A DNA stretch of 64,000 nucleotides from Akkermansia sp. (lineage in GTDB: Bacteria > Verrucomicrobiota > Verrucomicrobiia > Verrucomicrobiales > Akkermansiaceae), in NCBI GenBank assembly GCA_017517385.1, contig JAFWZG010000040.1, forward strand, positions 1 to 64,000. Reading direction: 5' to 3'. Below are positions 41,846-50,351 of this stretch, piece after piece. The number at the start of each line of letters is the position of its first letter. The first letter of the stretch is position 1. The translations under genes and the position numbers were made by a program. Under the pieces are notes generated by a model. That model was not told the origin of the DNA. It worked only from the letters and a program-made list of their open reading frames with translations, and did no database searches.

Positions 41846-42277
41846 ATGATTGATGAACTTTTGAGCGAAGTCTTTAGAGGTACCATCTGGGCTATCATAG
41901 GCTTTGATCGCCCCAGCATACTTTCTCCGAATCAACGCCGGGCACTTGCAGAACGCACCGCTCCCTACAGCCCGGCAGCCATAGGTGTTTACTGCCTGTT
42001 TGGCGTACACTCCGCCGTCCTACTGCTTCAGATATATCAATCGGAGAATCTCCCCTTACCCGGCTTGCAATACTATGTGCTGGGCGCCTTATGCTTCACG
42101 CTTCTCACCCCTCTTTTGAGCGCTATACTCAACCTGATACGCCCCGGACGCTGGAGTTTTGCAAACTTTCACACAGCGTGTGCACTATACGCGGGGCTAG
42201 GCCCCAAAGGATTCAGCGTAGGCTTGGTTCTGCTACACGCTCTTTTTCTTCTACTCTTCCTTATCGGCGGGAATTAA
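41846..42277 (+). CDS. Small membrane protein, unknown function
   Basis: This 143-aa protein starts 8 nt after rho, so it is likely co-transcribed. It has four hydrophobic helices (about 48-65, 72-92, 108-118 and 124-140) and a short N-terminal cytoplasmic helix (LLSEVFRGTIWAIIGFDRPSIL). The family is not recognised. The convergent infA gene ends about 90 nt downstream. I see no plus-strand terminator with a clear T-run after it. Confidence 0.65.
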   Translation: MIDELLSEVFRGTIWAIIGFDRPSILSPNQRRALAERTAPYSPAAIGVYCLFGVHSAVLLLQIYQSENLPLPGLQYYVLGALCFTLLTPLLSAILNLIRPGRWSFANFHTACALYAGLGPKGFSVGLVLLHALFLLLFLIGGN

Positions 42278-42303
42278 CTCCCGCCTTCATTTTTGACTAA
42301 TAC

Positions 42304-42338
42304 CCAAAAAACAAAGCCGCTGTCGTATAGACGGCGGC
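42304..42338 (-). terminator. Terminator of infA
   Basis: Minus strand GCCGCCGTC/GACAGCGGC stem (one mismatch) with a 5-nt loop, then TTTGTTTTTT. Confidence 0.85.
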
Positions 42339-42370
42339 CTGAAGGATTCTCGAATCGAATGCGCGTTAAA

Positions 42371-42724
42371 TCAGTTCAGACGGAACGTGATGCGTGCCTT
42401 GCTCATATCATAGGGAGACACCTCAATTTTAACGCGGTCTCCAACAACAAGACGAATAAAGCGCTTACGCATCTTGCCGGAAATATGAGCCAAGAATTCA
42501 TGACCACTGGCCACCTTCACGCGGAACATCGTACCGGCGAGCACAGCAGAAACGACGCCCTCCATCTCGATTTCACCCTCGCTATCTTCTTCCACTACCT
42601 TTTTCTGCTTAACGGGAGCAGAGTTCACGGGGCGGGCGCCACCGCGGGCATTGCTGCCGCCACGGGGGGCGTTATTGTTGCGCTGCTGCGGCTTGGCACC
42701 GCGATTACTGGGGGGATTTGCCAT
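42371..42724 (-). CDS. infA: Translation initiation factor IF-1 with an N-terminal extension
   Basis: 117 aa. The C-terminal 66 residues match IF-1, an S1-fold OB protein that binds the ribosomal A site during initiation: [53 protein letters not shown] is the family pattern. The usual length is about 72 aa. Here about 50 extra residues precede it, rich in Asn, Arg, Gly and Gln ([23 protein letters not shown]). No alternative ATG gives a normal 72-aa form except one inside the OB fold. The extension resembles the disordered N-terminus of Rho nearby. Confidence 0.9.
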   Translation of the reverse strand: MANPPSNRGAKPQQRNNNAPRGGSNARGGARPVNSAPVKQKKVVEEDSEGEIEMEGVVSAVLAGTMFRVKVASGHEFLAHISGKMRKRFIRLVVGDRVKIEVSPYDMSKARITFRLN

Positions 42725-42867
42725 TATAATAAGTATTGGTTAAAAAGCACGGCGCAAATCACCTGCGCGGTGCGCGGGTAGTTTATAGCGGAGACGCGCA
42801 CTTTGCAAGCGTTTTTTACAGATTTGGGGTAAAAAATTGAAAAAAATGCCTAAAATCAGAAAAAGCG

Positions 42868-42896
42868 GTTGACAAAAAGCCATAAAAAGTGTAGAG
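42868..42896 (+). promoter_or_regulatory. Promoter of rplM-rpsI
   Basis: Consensus TTGACA (42868-42873), 17-nt spacer, TAGAGT (42891-42896), with an A-rich tract upstream. Confidence 0.85.
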
Positions 42897-42904
42897 TAGC
42901 CGCC

Positions 42905-42957
42905 CCGAACTAAGAGGTTCGTTGGCGAAAGCCTAAACAGGAAAAAAAGAAATCATC
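42905..42957 (+). promoter_or_regulatory. Structured leader of rplM-rpsI
   Basis: Two small hairpins, CGAAC(6 nt)GTTCG at about 42906-42921 and GGC-GAAA-GCC at about 42923-42932, precede AGGAAAAAAAG and the ATG. The position suits autoregulation by L13 as known in other bacteria, but the motif is not identified. Confidence 0.5.
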
Positions 42958-43389
42958 ATGAAAACCTTCTCTGCCAAAGCCCAGGATATTGAGCGCAAGT
43001 GGTATGTGATCGACGCCGCCAACAAGGTGCTCGGTCAGCTCGCTGTTGAGGCAGCAAATCTGCTGCGCGGTAAGAACAAGACCATCTTCACCCCCCACGT
43101 GGATTGCGGTGATTATGTAATCGTTGTGAACGCTGACAAGGTGGTGCTCACCGGTAACAAGGAGCGCGCCAAGATCTACACCCGCTACACCGGCTACGTT
43201 GGCAATCAGGTTGTAACCACCCCCGCCAAGCTGCGCAAGACTCATCCCGAGCAGATTGTGGAGCACGCCATTCTCGGCATGGTTCCCCACACCCGTCAGG
43301 GCCGCGCTCAGGCTGTACGTCTGAAGGTGTATGCCGGCGCTGAGCATCCTCACGCCGCTCAGACTCCCACCGTTGTTACAATCGCCTAA
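42958..43389 (+). CDS. rplM: 50S ribosomal protein L13
   Basis: This 143-aa protein matches L13. It has MKTFSAKAQDIERKWYVIDAANKVLGQLAVEAANLLRGKNK at the start, DYVIVVNADKVVLTGNK and MVPHTRQGRAQAVRLKVYAGAEHPHAAQ at the end. L13 is an early 23S-binding protein essential for 50S assembly. It forms the usual pair with rpsI, 16 nt downstream, under a strong promoter. The leader contains AGGAAAAA about 10 nt before the ATG, one of the clearer Shine-Dalgarno-like motifs here. Confidence 0.98.
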   Translation: MKTFSAKAQDIERKWYVIDAANKVLGQLAVEAANLLRGKNKTIFTPHVDCGDYVIVVNADKVVLTGNKERAKIYTRYTGYVGNQVVTTPAKLRKTHPEQIVEHAILGMVPHTRQGRAQAVRLKVYAGAEHPHAAQTPTVVTIA

Positions 43390-43405
43390 CCCAGTTTCCT
43401 AAATC

Positions 43406-43813
43406 ATGAGCTCTACAACTCCGTTCAACGCTACCGGCCGCCGCAAGGAGGCTATCGCTCATGCCTGGCTCACCCCCGTTGAGGAAGGCAAGTCCGGCAA
43501 GATTACGATTAACCGCCGCGGTTTCGAGGAGTACCTCCCCACCGACGCTCTGCAGAACGTTGTCCTGCAGCCCTTCTATGCCACTAACACCATGAAGAAG
43601 TACGATGTTCGCATCGTTTCTAAGGGTGGTGGTATCCACGGTCAGACCGGCGCTATGAGTCTGGCTATCGCTCGTTCCCTCGTCATGATCAACGAGGAGT
43701 ACCGCGCTCAGCTCCGTGAGCAGGGCCTCCTTACCCGTGACTCCCGCATGAAGGAGCGCAAGAAGGCCGGTCGTCCCGGTGCTCGCAAGCGCTTCCAGTT
43801 CAGCAAGCGCTAA
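43406..43813 (+). CDS. rpsI: 30S ribosomal protein S9
   Basis: This 135-aa protein matches S9: TGRRKEAIAHAWLTP near the N-terminus, ITINRRGFEEYLPT, KGGGIHGQTGAMSLAIARSLV, and the basic C-terminal tail RKKAGRPGARKRFQFSKR that reaches the P-site tRNA. The KR terminal dipeptide, here SKR, is conserved. It follows rplM as in most bacteria and lacks a Shine-Dalgarno motif. It ends at the strong terminator 43852-43884. Confidence 0.98.
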   Translation: MSSTTPFNATGRRKEAIAHAWLTPVEEGKSGKITINRRGFEEYLPTDALQNVVLQPFYATNTMKKYDVRIVSKGGGIHGQTGAMSLAIARSLVMINEEYRAQLREQGLLTRDSRMKERKKAGRPGARKRFQFSKR

Positions 43814-43851
43814 TCGCGCCTTGGCTTTCAGCCACCCCTCTTTTTTCAAAT

Positions 43852-43884
43852 CACCACGCGGCTTCGGTCGCGTGGTGCTTTTTT
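43852..43884 (+). terminator. Terminator of rplM-rpsI
   Basis: Perfect 9-bp stem CACCACGCG/CGCGTGGTG with an 8-nt loop, then CTTTTTT. Confidence 0.92.
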
Positions 43885-43959
43885 CTGCCTCAATCCGCAA
43901 TTATGGGGCGGCATTAGCATACATACGGAATAGCAACGTGCTGAGTACATGATTAATGC

Positions 43960-43987
43960 TTGACATGACGTGTACCCGTGGTAGTAT
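43960..43987 (+). promoter_or_regulatory. Promoter of the Lrp regulator, near-leaderless
   Basis: TTGACA (43960-43965), 16-nt spacer, TAGTAT (43982-43987). The predicted TSS near 43994 is 4 nt before the ATG at 43998. It overlaps a longer in-frame ATG, which excludes that start. Confidence 0.75.
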
Positions 43988-43997
43988 GGGCATACTT

Positions 43998-44474
43998 ATG
44001 ACGGAAGAAGCCCTTCTCAAGATATTGGAAACGGACGCCCGCCTGAGCGACCAGCAGATTGCCGACCGCTTAGGGGTGAGCGTTGCTGAAGTTGCAGCCG
44101 AGCGAGCTACTCTGGAACAGGAGGGGCGCATCGTCGGTTATCAAACGATTGTGAATGATGACAATGAGGGCGTGAGCGCCTTCATTGAGGTAAAATGCAC
44201 ACCGGAACGCGGCGGTGGCTTTGACCGACTTGCCGAACGCCTTTCCCGCTTCGACGAAGTGCGCAGCTGCTACCTAATGAGCGGCGGCTTTGACCTACTG
44301 GTACAGGTGGACGCTTCGGATTTGCTCTCTGTGGCCCGGTTTGTGAGTGAAAAACTGGCAAGCCTGCCGGGCGTGCTGTCCACAGCCACACATTTCCGTC
44401 TGAAGACATACAAGCTCAATGGCCTGCACTTCACCGAAGAACCCAGCCACCAGCGCATCAGCGTGGCTCCTTAA
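43998..44474 (+). CDS. Lrp/AsnC-family transcriptional regulator
   Basis: 158 aa from the ATG at 43998. The N-terminal HTH (about 3-55: LLKILETDARLSDQQIADRLGVSVAEVAAERATLEQEGRI) is followed by an alpha/beta RAM (AsnC_trans_reg) domain (about 65-145) with GFDLLVQVDASD. This fold senses amino acids and assembles octamers. The aminotransferase gene starts 32 nt later, so this may be an amino-acid-responsive pair in one transcript. The family often regulates the neighbouring gene. Length is normal. An ATG at 43956 is rejected because the promoter lies over it. Confidence 0.93.
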   Translation: MTEEALLKILETDARLSDQQIADRLGVSVAEVAAERATLEQEGRIVGYQTIVNDDNEGVSAFIEVKCTPERGGGFDRLAERLSRFDEVRSCYLMSGGFDLLVQVDASDLLSVARFVSEKLASLPGVLSTATHFRLKTYKLNGLHFTEEPSHQRISVAP

Positions 44475-44506
44475 TCACAAACTTTCACATTTTTCTCACT
44501 TATTTC

Positions 44507-45676
44507 ATGGACTGGAACCGTACTCTCGCCAAACAAGTCGTGGACCTGCCACGCTCAGGCATCCGCGAATTCTTCGACCTTGTCACCGGCAGTAAAGACA
44601 TCATTTCCTTGGGCGTGGGTGAGCCCGATTTCGTCACCCCCTGGAACATTCGTGAGGCCGCTATCACCTCACTGGAAAAAGGCCACACCACATACACCAG
44701 CAACTACGGCTTGGAAAGCCTGCGCCGCGCCATTGCCAAATATGTGGAGGGCTTCTTCCACATATCCTACAACCCGATAGGCGAAATTCTGCCCACAGTC
44801 GGCGTAAGCGAAGCTATTGATTTAGCCCTGCGTTGCCTCATTAACCCCGGAGATGAAGTGCTGTACCACGAGCCCTGCTACGTAAGTTATGCTCCCTCTG
44901 TGCTATTGGCCTACGGCACTCCTAAGCCTGTAGAAACCAGCATTGATGACCTCTTTGCGCTGAACCCGGCCAAGCTGGAGGCAGCCATCACTCCGCGTAC
45001 TAAAGTGCTCATGCTGAACTTCCCCACGAACCCGACGGGCTCCATTGCTCCGCTGGAAACCCTGCAGGAGATTGCGAGAATCTGCATTAAGCATGACCTG
45101 TTCGTCCTCACGGATGAGATTTACTCCGAGCTGCGCTACGACGGCGTGCCGCACACGAGCATAGCCTCCCTTCCCGGCATGAAAGAGCGCACCCTACTCC
45201 TTCACGGCTTCTCCAAGGCATTCGCCATGACCGGCTTCCGCTTGGGCTATGCCTGCGGCCCCTCCGAGCTCATCGAGCAGATGATGAAGATTCACTCCTA
45301 CACCATGATTTGCCCCACTATCACCAGCCAGGAGGCCGCCATTGAGGCCCTGCAGAACGGCACCCCCGCCATGCAGGAAATGCGTGATAGCTACCACATG
45401 CGCCGCGACTACATCGTGAAGCGTTTCAATGATATGGGAATGGACTGCCACCTGCCCGGCGGCGCCTTCTACACTTTCCCCAGCATCAAGCGCTTCGGCC
45501 TCTCCTCCAAGGATTTTGCCATGCGCCTGCTCAAGGAGCAGAAAGTGGCCGCTGTGCCCGGCACTGCCTTCGGCCCCTGCGGCGAGGGCTACCTGCGCTG
45601 TTGCTACGCCACTGCCTTTGAACTTCTGGAAACAGCATGTGACAAGATGGAAAAATTCTGCGATTCTCTCAGATAA
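44507..45676 (+). CDS. PLP-dependent class I/II aminotransferase
   Basis: This 389-aa fold-type I enzyme has the PLP Schiff-base Lys in HGFSKAFAMTGFRLGYACG. NFPTNPTGS and DEIYSELRYD are also present, and the substrate-carboxylate Arg is in GYLRCCYA near the C-terminus. It is in the aspartate/alanine/aromatic aminotransferase family; the exact substrate is not resolved. It follows an Lrp/AsnC regulator, an arrangement in which the regulator commonly controls an amino-acid enzyme. Length is normal. It has no Shine-Dalgarno motif, as with most genes here. Confidence 0.93.
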   Translation: MDWNRTLAKQVVDLPRSGIREFFDLVTGSKDIISLGVGEPDFVTPWNIREAAITSLEKGHTTYTSNYGLESLRRAIAKYVEGFFHISYNPIGEILPTVGVSEAIDLALRCLINPGDEVLYHEPCYVSYAPSVLLAYGTPKPVETSIDDLFALNPAKLEAAITPRTKVLMLNFPTNPTGSIAPLETLQEIARICIKHDLFVLTDEIYSELRYDGVPHTSIASLPGMKERTLLLHGFSKAFAMTGFRLGYACGPSELIEQMMKIHSYTMICPTITSQEAAIEALQNGTPAMQEMRDSYHMRRDYIVKRFNDMGMDCHLPGGAFYTFPSIKRFGLSSKDFAMRLLKEQKVAAVPGTAFGPCGEGYLRCCYATAFELLETACDKMEKFCDSLR

Positions 45677-45760
45677 GCGCCCCGTATAAAACTCCGCTTT
45701 TCATCTGCAAACGCCGCCCCCGGACTCTAATCTCATTAGATTGTAAATACAGATTTTACC

Positions 45761-46465
45761 GTGAAATCCGATACTGCGCTCTATCGCACCTGCGTCTATC
45801 CACTAGCTATCTTCATGGGGTTCAGCATTCTGTTGGGCGTGGGAGGCAGCCTTGTTGAATGGGATCACCCGGATGCACCTTGGTGGCGAAGAGCCCCCGA
45901 GATGCTGGTGTATCCTGTCCAGACGCTGGTGGTTGGCTGGTGGCTGTGGCATGTGAGGCGAGAAGCGGAATGGGATTGGAATCTACGCGCAAGCCTACTG
46001 GGAGCAGCGTTCGGCGTGGTAGGCATCGGCATCTGGCTGGTGCCATACTTTGCCGGGTGGATTCCTGACACCGGCAACGGATTCTGCCCCGAGCGCATCT
46101 TCGGAGAAGGCACCGCGGCTACATACGCAGAATACGTTCTGCGTTTCCTGAGAGCGGCCGTCATCGTAGCACTGGCGGAAGAGCTTTTCTGGCGAGGGTT
46201 CCTCATGCGCTGGTGCGTGAACCGGGATTTCCCGCAGGAAGTCGCTATTGGCACTCACAGCTGGCTGGGATATGTGGTCACCACGGCAGCCTTTGTTTTC
46301 ATCCACAGTCCTGCGGATTATGCAGGAGCCTTCTGCTACGGCACGCTTACCTACATACTGGTAGTTCTCACTAAGCGAATTACTCCGGCCATCATCATGC
46401 ACGCTGTTGCTAATGCCATCATGGGTGCCTGCGCCGTGGGCTTCAACATGCCACAGCTCTGGTAA
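45761..46465 (+). CDS. CPBP intramembrane metalloprotease (CAAX protease-related)
   Basis: This 234-aa protein begins at GTG (45761). It has about seven membrane helices and the CPBP/ABI-family motifs: EELFWRGFLMRW (EExxxR), a His in FIHSPADY (FxxxH) and HAVANAIMG near the C-terminus. Such proteins include CAAX-type proteases and bacteriocin self-immunity proteins. One subgroup, the CAAX prenyl protease-related proteins, occurs in exosortase/EPS organisms. No exosortase gene is seen nearby. Substrate unknown. The next gene starts 21 nt after its stop. Confidence 0.88.
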   Translation: MKSDTALYRTCVYPLAIFMGFSILLGVGGSLVEWDHPDAPWWRRAPEMLVYPVQTLVVGWWLWHVRREAEWDWNLRASLLGAAFGVVGIGIWLVPYFAGWIPDTGNGFCPERIFGEGTAATYAEYVLRFLRAAVIVALAEELFWRGFLMRWCVNRDFPQEVAIGTHSWLGYVVTTAAFVFIHSPADYAGAFCYGTLTYILVVLTKRITPAIIMHAVANAIMGACAVGFNMPQLW

Positions 46466-46486
46466 TCTCCGCCATCACCTCAACAC

Positions 46487-47101
46487 ATGAACATAGACTA
46501 TCTCCAAACAGGCATTGCATTATGCGTGGGCATCTCTCTCTCCGCTTCCTGTGGATTCCGCGTATTCATCCCCCTACTGGTCATGGCATTGGGCGTACGC
46601 TTCTGCGGGCTCAGCATTGATGAAAACCTCGCATGGGTGGGCAGTGACACGGCCATCATCTGCTTGGGAGCAGCCACCTTCGCTGAAATTCTGGCCTATT
46701 ACATACCTGTGGTAGACAACCTTTTAGACACCATCGTAGGCCCAGCTGCACTGGTGGCCGGAGCAGTAGTAACAGCCGGCATGCTGGGAGACCTGCCGGA
46801 CTGGCTGCAATGGAGTGTAGGCATCATAGCCGGAGCAGGCACTGCCGGCACCGTGCAGCTAGGCACCAGCGCAGTGCGCGCCGCAAGCACCACGACCTCC
46901 GCCGGCATAGGAAACCCCATCGTCAGCACCGCGGAAAACGGTTTATCCATCGTGGGTGCTGTCATGGCCGTATTAGCACCTCTGCTGGCCATCGTTGGTG
47001 CCGCACTATTAGTCCTTCTCACTATCCTCTTCCTGCGCAAACTGCGTGCATTCCTCGCGGCTAAAAAAGCTAGGAAAGCTGCCGCAGCAGCAACTGCTTA
47101 A
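46487..47101 (+). CDS. DUF4126-family membrane protein
   Basis: This 204-aa protein has about five membrane helices. The N-terminal half has GIALCVGISLSASCGFRVFIPLLVMAL and LAYYIPVVDNLLDTIVGPAALVAGAVVT, which match the DUF4126 pattern. The C-terminal part contains GAGTAGTVQLGTSAVRAASTTTSAGIGNPIVSTAENG, also typical. The function of the family is unknown. It sits between a CPBP protease and a nucleotidyltransferase and is probably co-transcribed with both. Confidence 0.85.
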   Translation: MNIDYLQTGIALCVGISLSASCGFRVFIPLLVMALGVRFCGLSIDENLAWVGSDTAIICLGAATFAEILAYYIPVVDNLLDTIVGPAALVAGAVVTAGMLGDLPDWLQWSVGIIAGAGTAGTVQLGTSAVRAASTTTSAGIGNPIVSTAENGLSIVGAVMAVLAPLLAIVGAALLVLLTILFLRKLRAFLAAKKARKAAAAATA

Positions 47102-47119
47102 TAAAGTATACAAATCACC

Positions 47120-48004
47120 ATGCAGGCATTCATCCTTGGCGCTGGTTTGGGCACCCGCTTAGCGCCGCTCTCACACATCCTCCCCAAGCCCCTCATGCCG
47201 GTTTTTGATAAACCGCTCATCCAGCACACCATGGACCGCTTCATGGCAGCCGGTGTTACGGAGTTCATCGTCAATACTTCTTGCCTAGAGTTCGCTTGGG
47301 ATAAGGCTTTCCCCTGCCCTGATCCGCAGTACCGCGGATGCCCCGTGACATTCAGCCACGAGGAGGAACCGCTGGACTCCGGCGGCGGCGTAAAGAAAAT
47401 ACTTCCCCTGTGGAAAGAAGGTCCTATCATCGTACACAATGGTGACATCCTCACGGATATTCCGCTGGCAGACCTGCTCGCCGAGCACCGCCGCAGCGGC
47501 AACCTCATCACCATGGCTCTCCGCAGCATTGACGGCAAGCGCAATGTGGGATTTGATGAAGCCACAGGGCGCATCACGGACATTCGCCACGCGCTTGGCA
47601 TCTGCCCCGGTACCCACCAGTTTGCAGGAACCTACATCATGGAACAGGAAGTAGCCCGCATGTTCCCTGAGGAAGAAAAGTTCTCCATCTTCCCCATCTG
47701 GCTGGAGCTAGTCCGCCAAGGGAAAGCAGGCGGCGTCTCCTTTGACTGGGCCAACTGGTACGAAATCGGTTCCCCTGAGGGTTACCTGAACGCTATTCTG
47801 GATATGCCCAGCAGCAAGCGCATTCACCCCTCTGCCACCATATCAGCCCTCGCCGATATCAGCGAAGACTGCATGGTGGGACAGGACGCCCACATACCGG
47901 CCGGCTGCGAAATCACGGATTGCATCATCTGGCCTCGCACCCACGTGGCCCCCGGCCGCTATAACCGTGCCATCATCACCCCACGTATCACCATTCAGCT
48001 GTGA
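47120..48004 (+). CDS. Sugar-1-phosphate nucleotidyltransferase
   Basis: This 294-aa NTP-transferase has the signature FILGAGLGTRLAPLSHILPKPLMPVFDKPLI. Further motifs are VHNGDILTDI for the metal site and a left-handed beta-helix-like C-terminal region (about 240-294). Such enzymes activate mannose-1-P, glucose-1-P, MurNAc-1-P or heptose-1-P with a nucleoside triphosphate. The substrate cannot be chosen here; MurU-type (MurNAc recycling) and mannose-1-P guanylyltransferase-like are both possible. Its start is 18 nt behind the DUF4126 gene. Confidence 0.88.
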   Translation: MQAFILGAGLGTRLAPLSHILPKPLMPVFDKPLIQHTMDRFMAAGVTEFIVNTSCLEFAWDKAFPCPDPQYRGCPVTFSHEEEPLDSGGGVKKILPLWKEGPIIVHNGDILTDIPLADLLAEHRRSGNLITMALRSIDGKRNVGFDEATGRITDIRHALGICPGTHQFAGTYIMEQEVARMFPEEEKFSIFPIWLELVRQGKAGGVSFDWANWYEIGSPEGYLNAILDMPSSKRIHPSATISALADISEDCMVGQDAHIPAGCEITDCIIWPRTHVAPGRYNRAIITPRITIQL

Positions 48005-48046
48005 GTGCAGCAAATAGCCACTCCTTCCGCTAAAAATCCATTTTTA

Positions 48047-48078
48047 CCCCTCCGGTACGGCTGCCGGAGGGGCATTTC
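48047..48078 (+). terminator. Probable terminator of the nucleotidyltransferase unit
   Basis: Perfect 9-bp stem CCCCTCCGG/CCGGAGGGG with an 8-nt loop, then CATTTCGC. The T-run is weak. Confidence 0.6.
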
Positions 48079-48142
48079 GCTCAAAACGTAGAGCGCACTC
48101 AAACTTTTTCGCATTTTTTAAGATAAAAAGCGCGGAATTTGC

Positions 48143-48171
48143 TTTTCATGGGGCGATAAGCGTGGTAGAAT
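48143..48171 (+). promoter_or_regulatory. Possible promoter of the mmd operon
   Basis: TTTTCA (48143-48148), 17-nt spacer, TAGAAT (48166-48171). The -35 is poor. Leader would be about 80 nt with a GGGCGC...GCGCC stem (about 48188-48225). The rest of 48079-48257 shows nothing else recognisable. Confidence 0.45.
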
Positions 48172-48257
48172 GTGGCAGCGTGGAATGGGCGCGAGGGGAG
48201 TACTGTACACCACTCAGTGAGCGCCACACGACGCAACACGCACAACACTAAAAACAT

Positions 48258-49823
48258 ATGGCTATAGATCCCAAATTACTGGAAGACCTTGAAGCCCGCA
48301 GGCGCAAGATTAAGTACGCTGCGACGCCGGAAAAGTATGAAGCCCGCCATGCAAAGGGGGACTGGACGGCACGCGAGCGCATGGCCTGTCTTTTTGACAC
48401 TGGCTCCTTTACCGAAATCGGCATGCATACGAAGCACCACTGTAGTAACTTCGGCATGCTGAACAAAGAAATTCCCGGAGACGGCATTGTAACAGGTTTC
48501 GGCCTTGTAAACGGGCGTCCTGTAGCAGCCTCCGCTGCGGATTTCTTGGCACAGGGTGGCTCCTTGGGCTACATGCACGCCCAGAAAATTTGTGATGCAC
48601 AGCAGTACGCCATGAAGGGCGGCATGCCCATCATCCAGATTAATGATTCCGGCGGCGCCCGCCTGCAGGAAGGTGTAGAATCCCTCACCGGCTTTGCTAA
48701 CGTGTTCTACAACAACGTAGCAGCCAGTGGCGTTGTACCGCAGATTTCCCTCATTCTGGGTCCCTGCGCCGGTGGTGCGGCCTATTCCCCGGCACTGACG
48801 GATTTCATCATCATCCGCCGCGGTGGCGCAGCCGGCATGTACATCACCGGCCCCAAGGTCATCGAACAGGTGACTTACGAGAAATGCACCATGGAGGAAA
48901 TCGGCGGTGCTGATGTGCACGCCGGTGTGAGCGGCAATGCCCATTTCGTGGCTAACACGGATGAGGAAGCCATCACCATCGCTAAGCAGCTGCTCAGCTA
49001 CCTTCCCTCCAATAACACCCAAGAGCCGCCCCATGATTTGAGCTGCCCGCTGGATATCGCGGATGACGAAGGCATGAACGACATCATCCCCGCAAGCAAC
49101 AACACCCCGCTGGACGTGAAGAAAGTCATCTCCCGCCTTGTGGACGAAGGCAGCTTCATGGAAGTGCATGCCGCTTTCGCCGGTAACGTGGTGGTGGGCT
49201 TCGGCCGCATCTGCGGCGTGGTGGTAGGTATCATCGCGAACCAGCCTGCAGTGAAGGCCGGCTGCTTGGATATCGACGCCTCAGATAAGGCAGCCCGCTT
49301 CATCCGCTGCTGTGATTCCTTCAACATCCCGCTGGTGAACCTCGTGGACGTGCCCGGCTTCCTGCCCGGCAAGCAACAGGAGCGTGGCGGCATCATCCGC
49401 CACGGCGCTAAGATGATTTTCGCATACTCCTCCGCCACCGTGCCGAAGGTGACCATGATTCTGCGCAAGGCCTACGGCGGCGCCTACATCGCCATGTGCT
49501 GCAAGGGTCTGGGTGCTGATGCCGTGTACGCGTGGCCGACGGCTGAGATTGCCGTGATGGGCGCTCAGGGTGCTGTGCCGATTCTCTATGGCCGTGAGCT
49601 GAAGGGCATCGAGGATGACGCCGCCCGTGAAGCCCGCAGACAGGAGCTGCTGGCCGAGTACACCGAGGCCTTCTACAACCCGTACGCCGCAGCAGCCAGC
49701 GATCAGGTAACCGAGGTTATCAATCCCAAGGAAACTCGCGCTAAGATTGCGCTCACTCTCCGCACCATGCTCAGCAAGCGTGAAGTGCGCCCCGCTAAGA
49801 AGCACGGCAACATGCCGCTGTAA
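48258..49823 (+). CDS. mmdA: Methylmalonyl-CoA decarboxylase alpha subunit (carboxyltransferase)
   Basis: This 521-aa acyl-CoA carboxyltransferase is of the PccB/MmdA family. It has ARERMACLFDTGSFTEIG, GGSLGYMHAQKICDAQQYAM, INDSGGARLQEGVESL, GPCAGGAAYSPALTDFIIIRRG and the crotonase-fold C-domain with VPGFLPGKQQERGGIIRHGAKMIFAYSSATVPK. With the delta, gamma and beta genes that follow, it transfers the carboxyl of methylmalonyl-CoA to biotin. This makes propionyl-CoA and drives Na+ export. Propionyl-CoA carboxylase is the alternative, but the oadB-type partner makes the pump likely. Confidence 0.93.
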   Translation: MAIDPKLLEDLEARRRKIKYAATPEKYEARHAKGDWTARERMACLFDTGSFTEIGMHTKHHCSNFGMLNKEIPGDGIVTGFGLVNGRPVAASAADFLAQGGSLGYMHAQKICDAQQYAMKGGMPIIQINDSGGARLQEGVESLTGFANVFYNNVAASGVVPQISLILGPCAGGAAYSPALTDFIIIRRGGAAGMYITGPKVIEQVTYEKCTMEEIGGADVHAGVSGNAHFVANTDEEAITIAKQLLSYLPSNNTQEPPHDLSCPLDIADDEGMNDIIPASNNTPLDVKKVISRLVDEGSFMEVHAAFAGNVVVGFGRICGVVVGIIANQPAVKAGCLDIDASDKAARFIRCCDSFNIPLVNLVDVPGFLPGKQQERGGIIRHGAKMIFAYSSATVPKVTMILRKAYGGAYIAMCCKGLGADAVYAWPTAEIAVMGAQGAVPILYGRELKGIEDDAAREARRQELLAEYTEAFYNPYAAAASDQVTEVINPKETRAKIALTLRTMLSKREVRPAKKHGNMPL

Positions 49824-49847
49824 TCCCTTCTCACTATAACAACACAT

Positions 49848-50303
49848 ATGAACATAACCCAGACACTAGCCATAACATGGCCCGAGTTCATGGACGCGCT
49901 GACGTACCAGATCACGGGCATGCTGGTGGTGTTCTGCTGTCTTGGTCTGCTCTGCGTGATTCTCTCCATCTCCGGCGCTATCGCCGTACGCATGGAAGAG
50001 AAGAAGAAAGCGCAGGCAGAAGCCGCCAGAGCCGCCATGGCAGCAGCCGCTCCCGCTCCGGTAGCAGCTGCTCCCGTGCTTGGCCCCGAGCCCACCCCGG
50101 CTCAGGTGGCAGCCATCGCTGCAGGCATCTATGATGCAGCAGCCAGCAGCATCACCCCTGAGGTCATTGCCGCCATCGCCGCAGCAGTGAAGGTAACCGT
50201 CGGTAGCGAGGCCAAAATCCTCGACATCAAGCCGGTCGACACGTCCTACGGCCAGAGCGGCCGTACCTCTATCATGAACTCTCACACCATCAACCGCGGC
50301 TGA
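49848..50303 (+). CDS. mmdD: Methylmalonyl-CoA decarboxylase delta subunit (OadG-like)
   Basis: This 151-aa protein has one N-terminal membrane helix (about 21-45: ITGMLVVFCCLGLLCVILSISGAIAVRM) followed by a Lys/Glu helix. An Ala/Pro-rich linker leads to a helical C-terminal part (VAAIAAGIYDAAASSITPEVIAAIAAAVKVTVG). OadG-type gamma/delta subunits hold the carboxyltransferase to the membrane beta subunit. It is longer than typical delta subunits (about 80-115 aa). It is 24 nt behind mmdA. The C-terminus is not the usual short basic type. Confidence 0.82.
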   Translation: MNITQTLAITWPEFMDALTYQITGMLVVFCCLGLLCVILSISGAIAVRMEEKKKAQAEAARAAMAAAAPAPVAAAPVLGPEPTPAQVAAIAAGIYDAAASSITPEVIAAIAAAVKVTVGSEAKILDIKPVDTSYGQSGRTSIMNSHTINRG

Positions 50304-50351
50304 TAAAGCTGCACCCTAAAAACTTAACAATTAAACCAAACATATCACACA

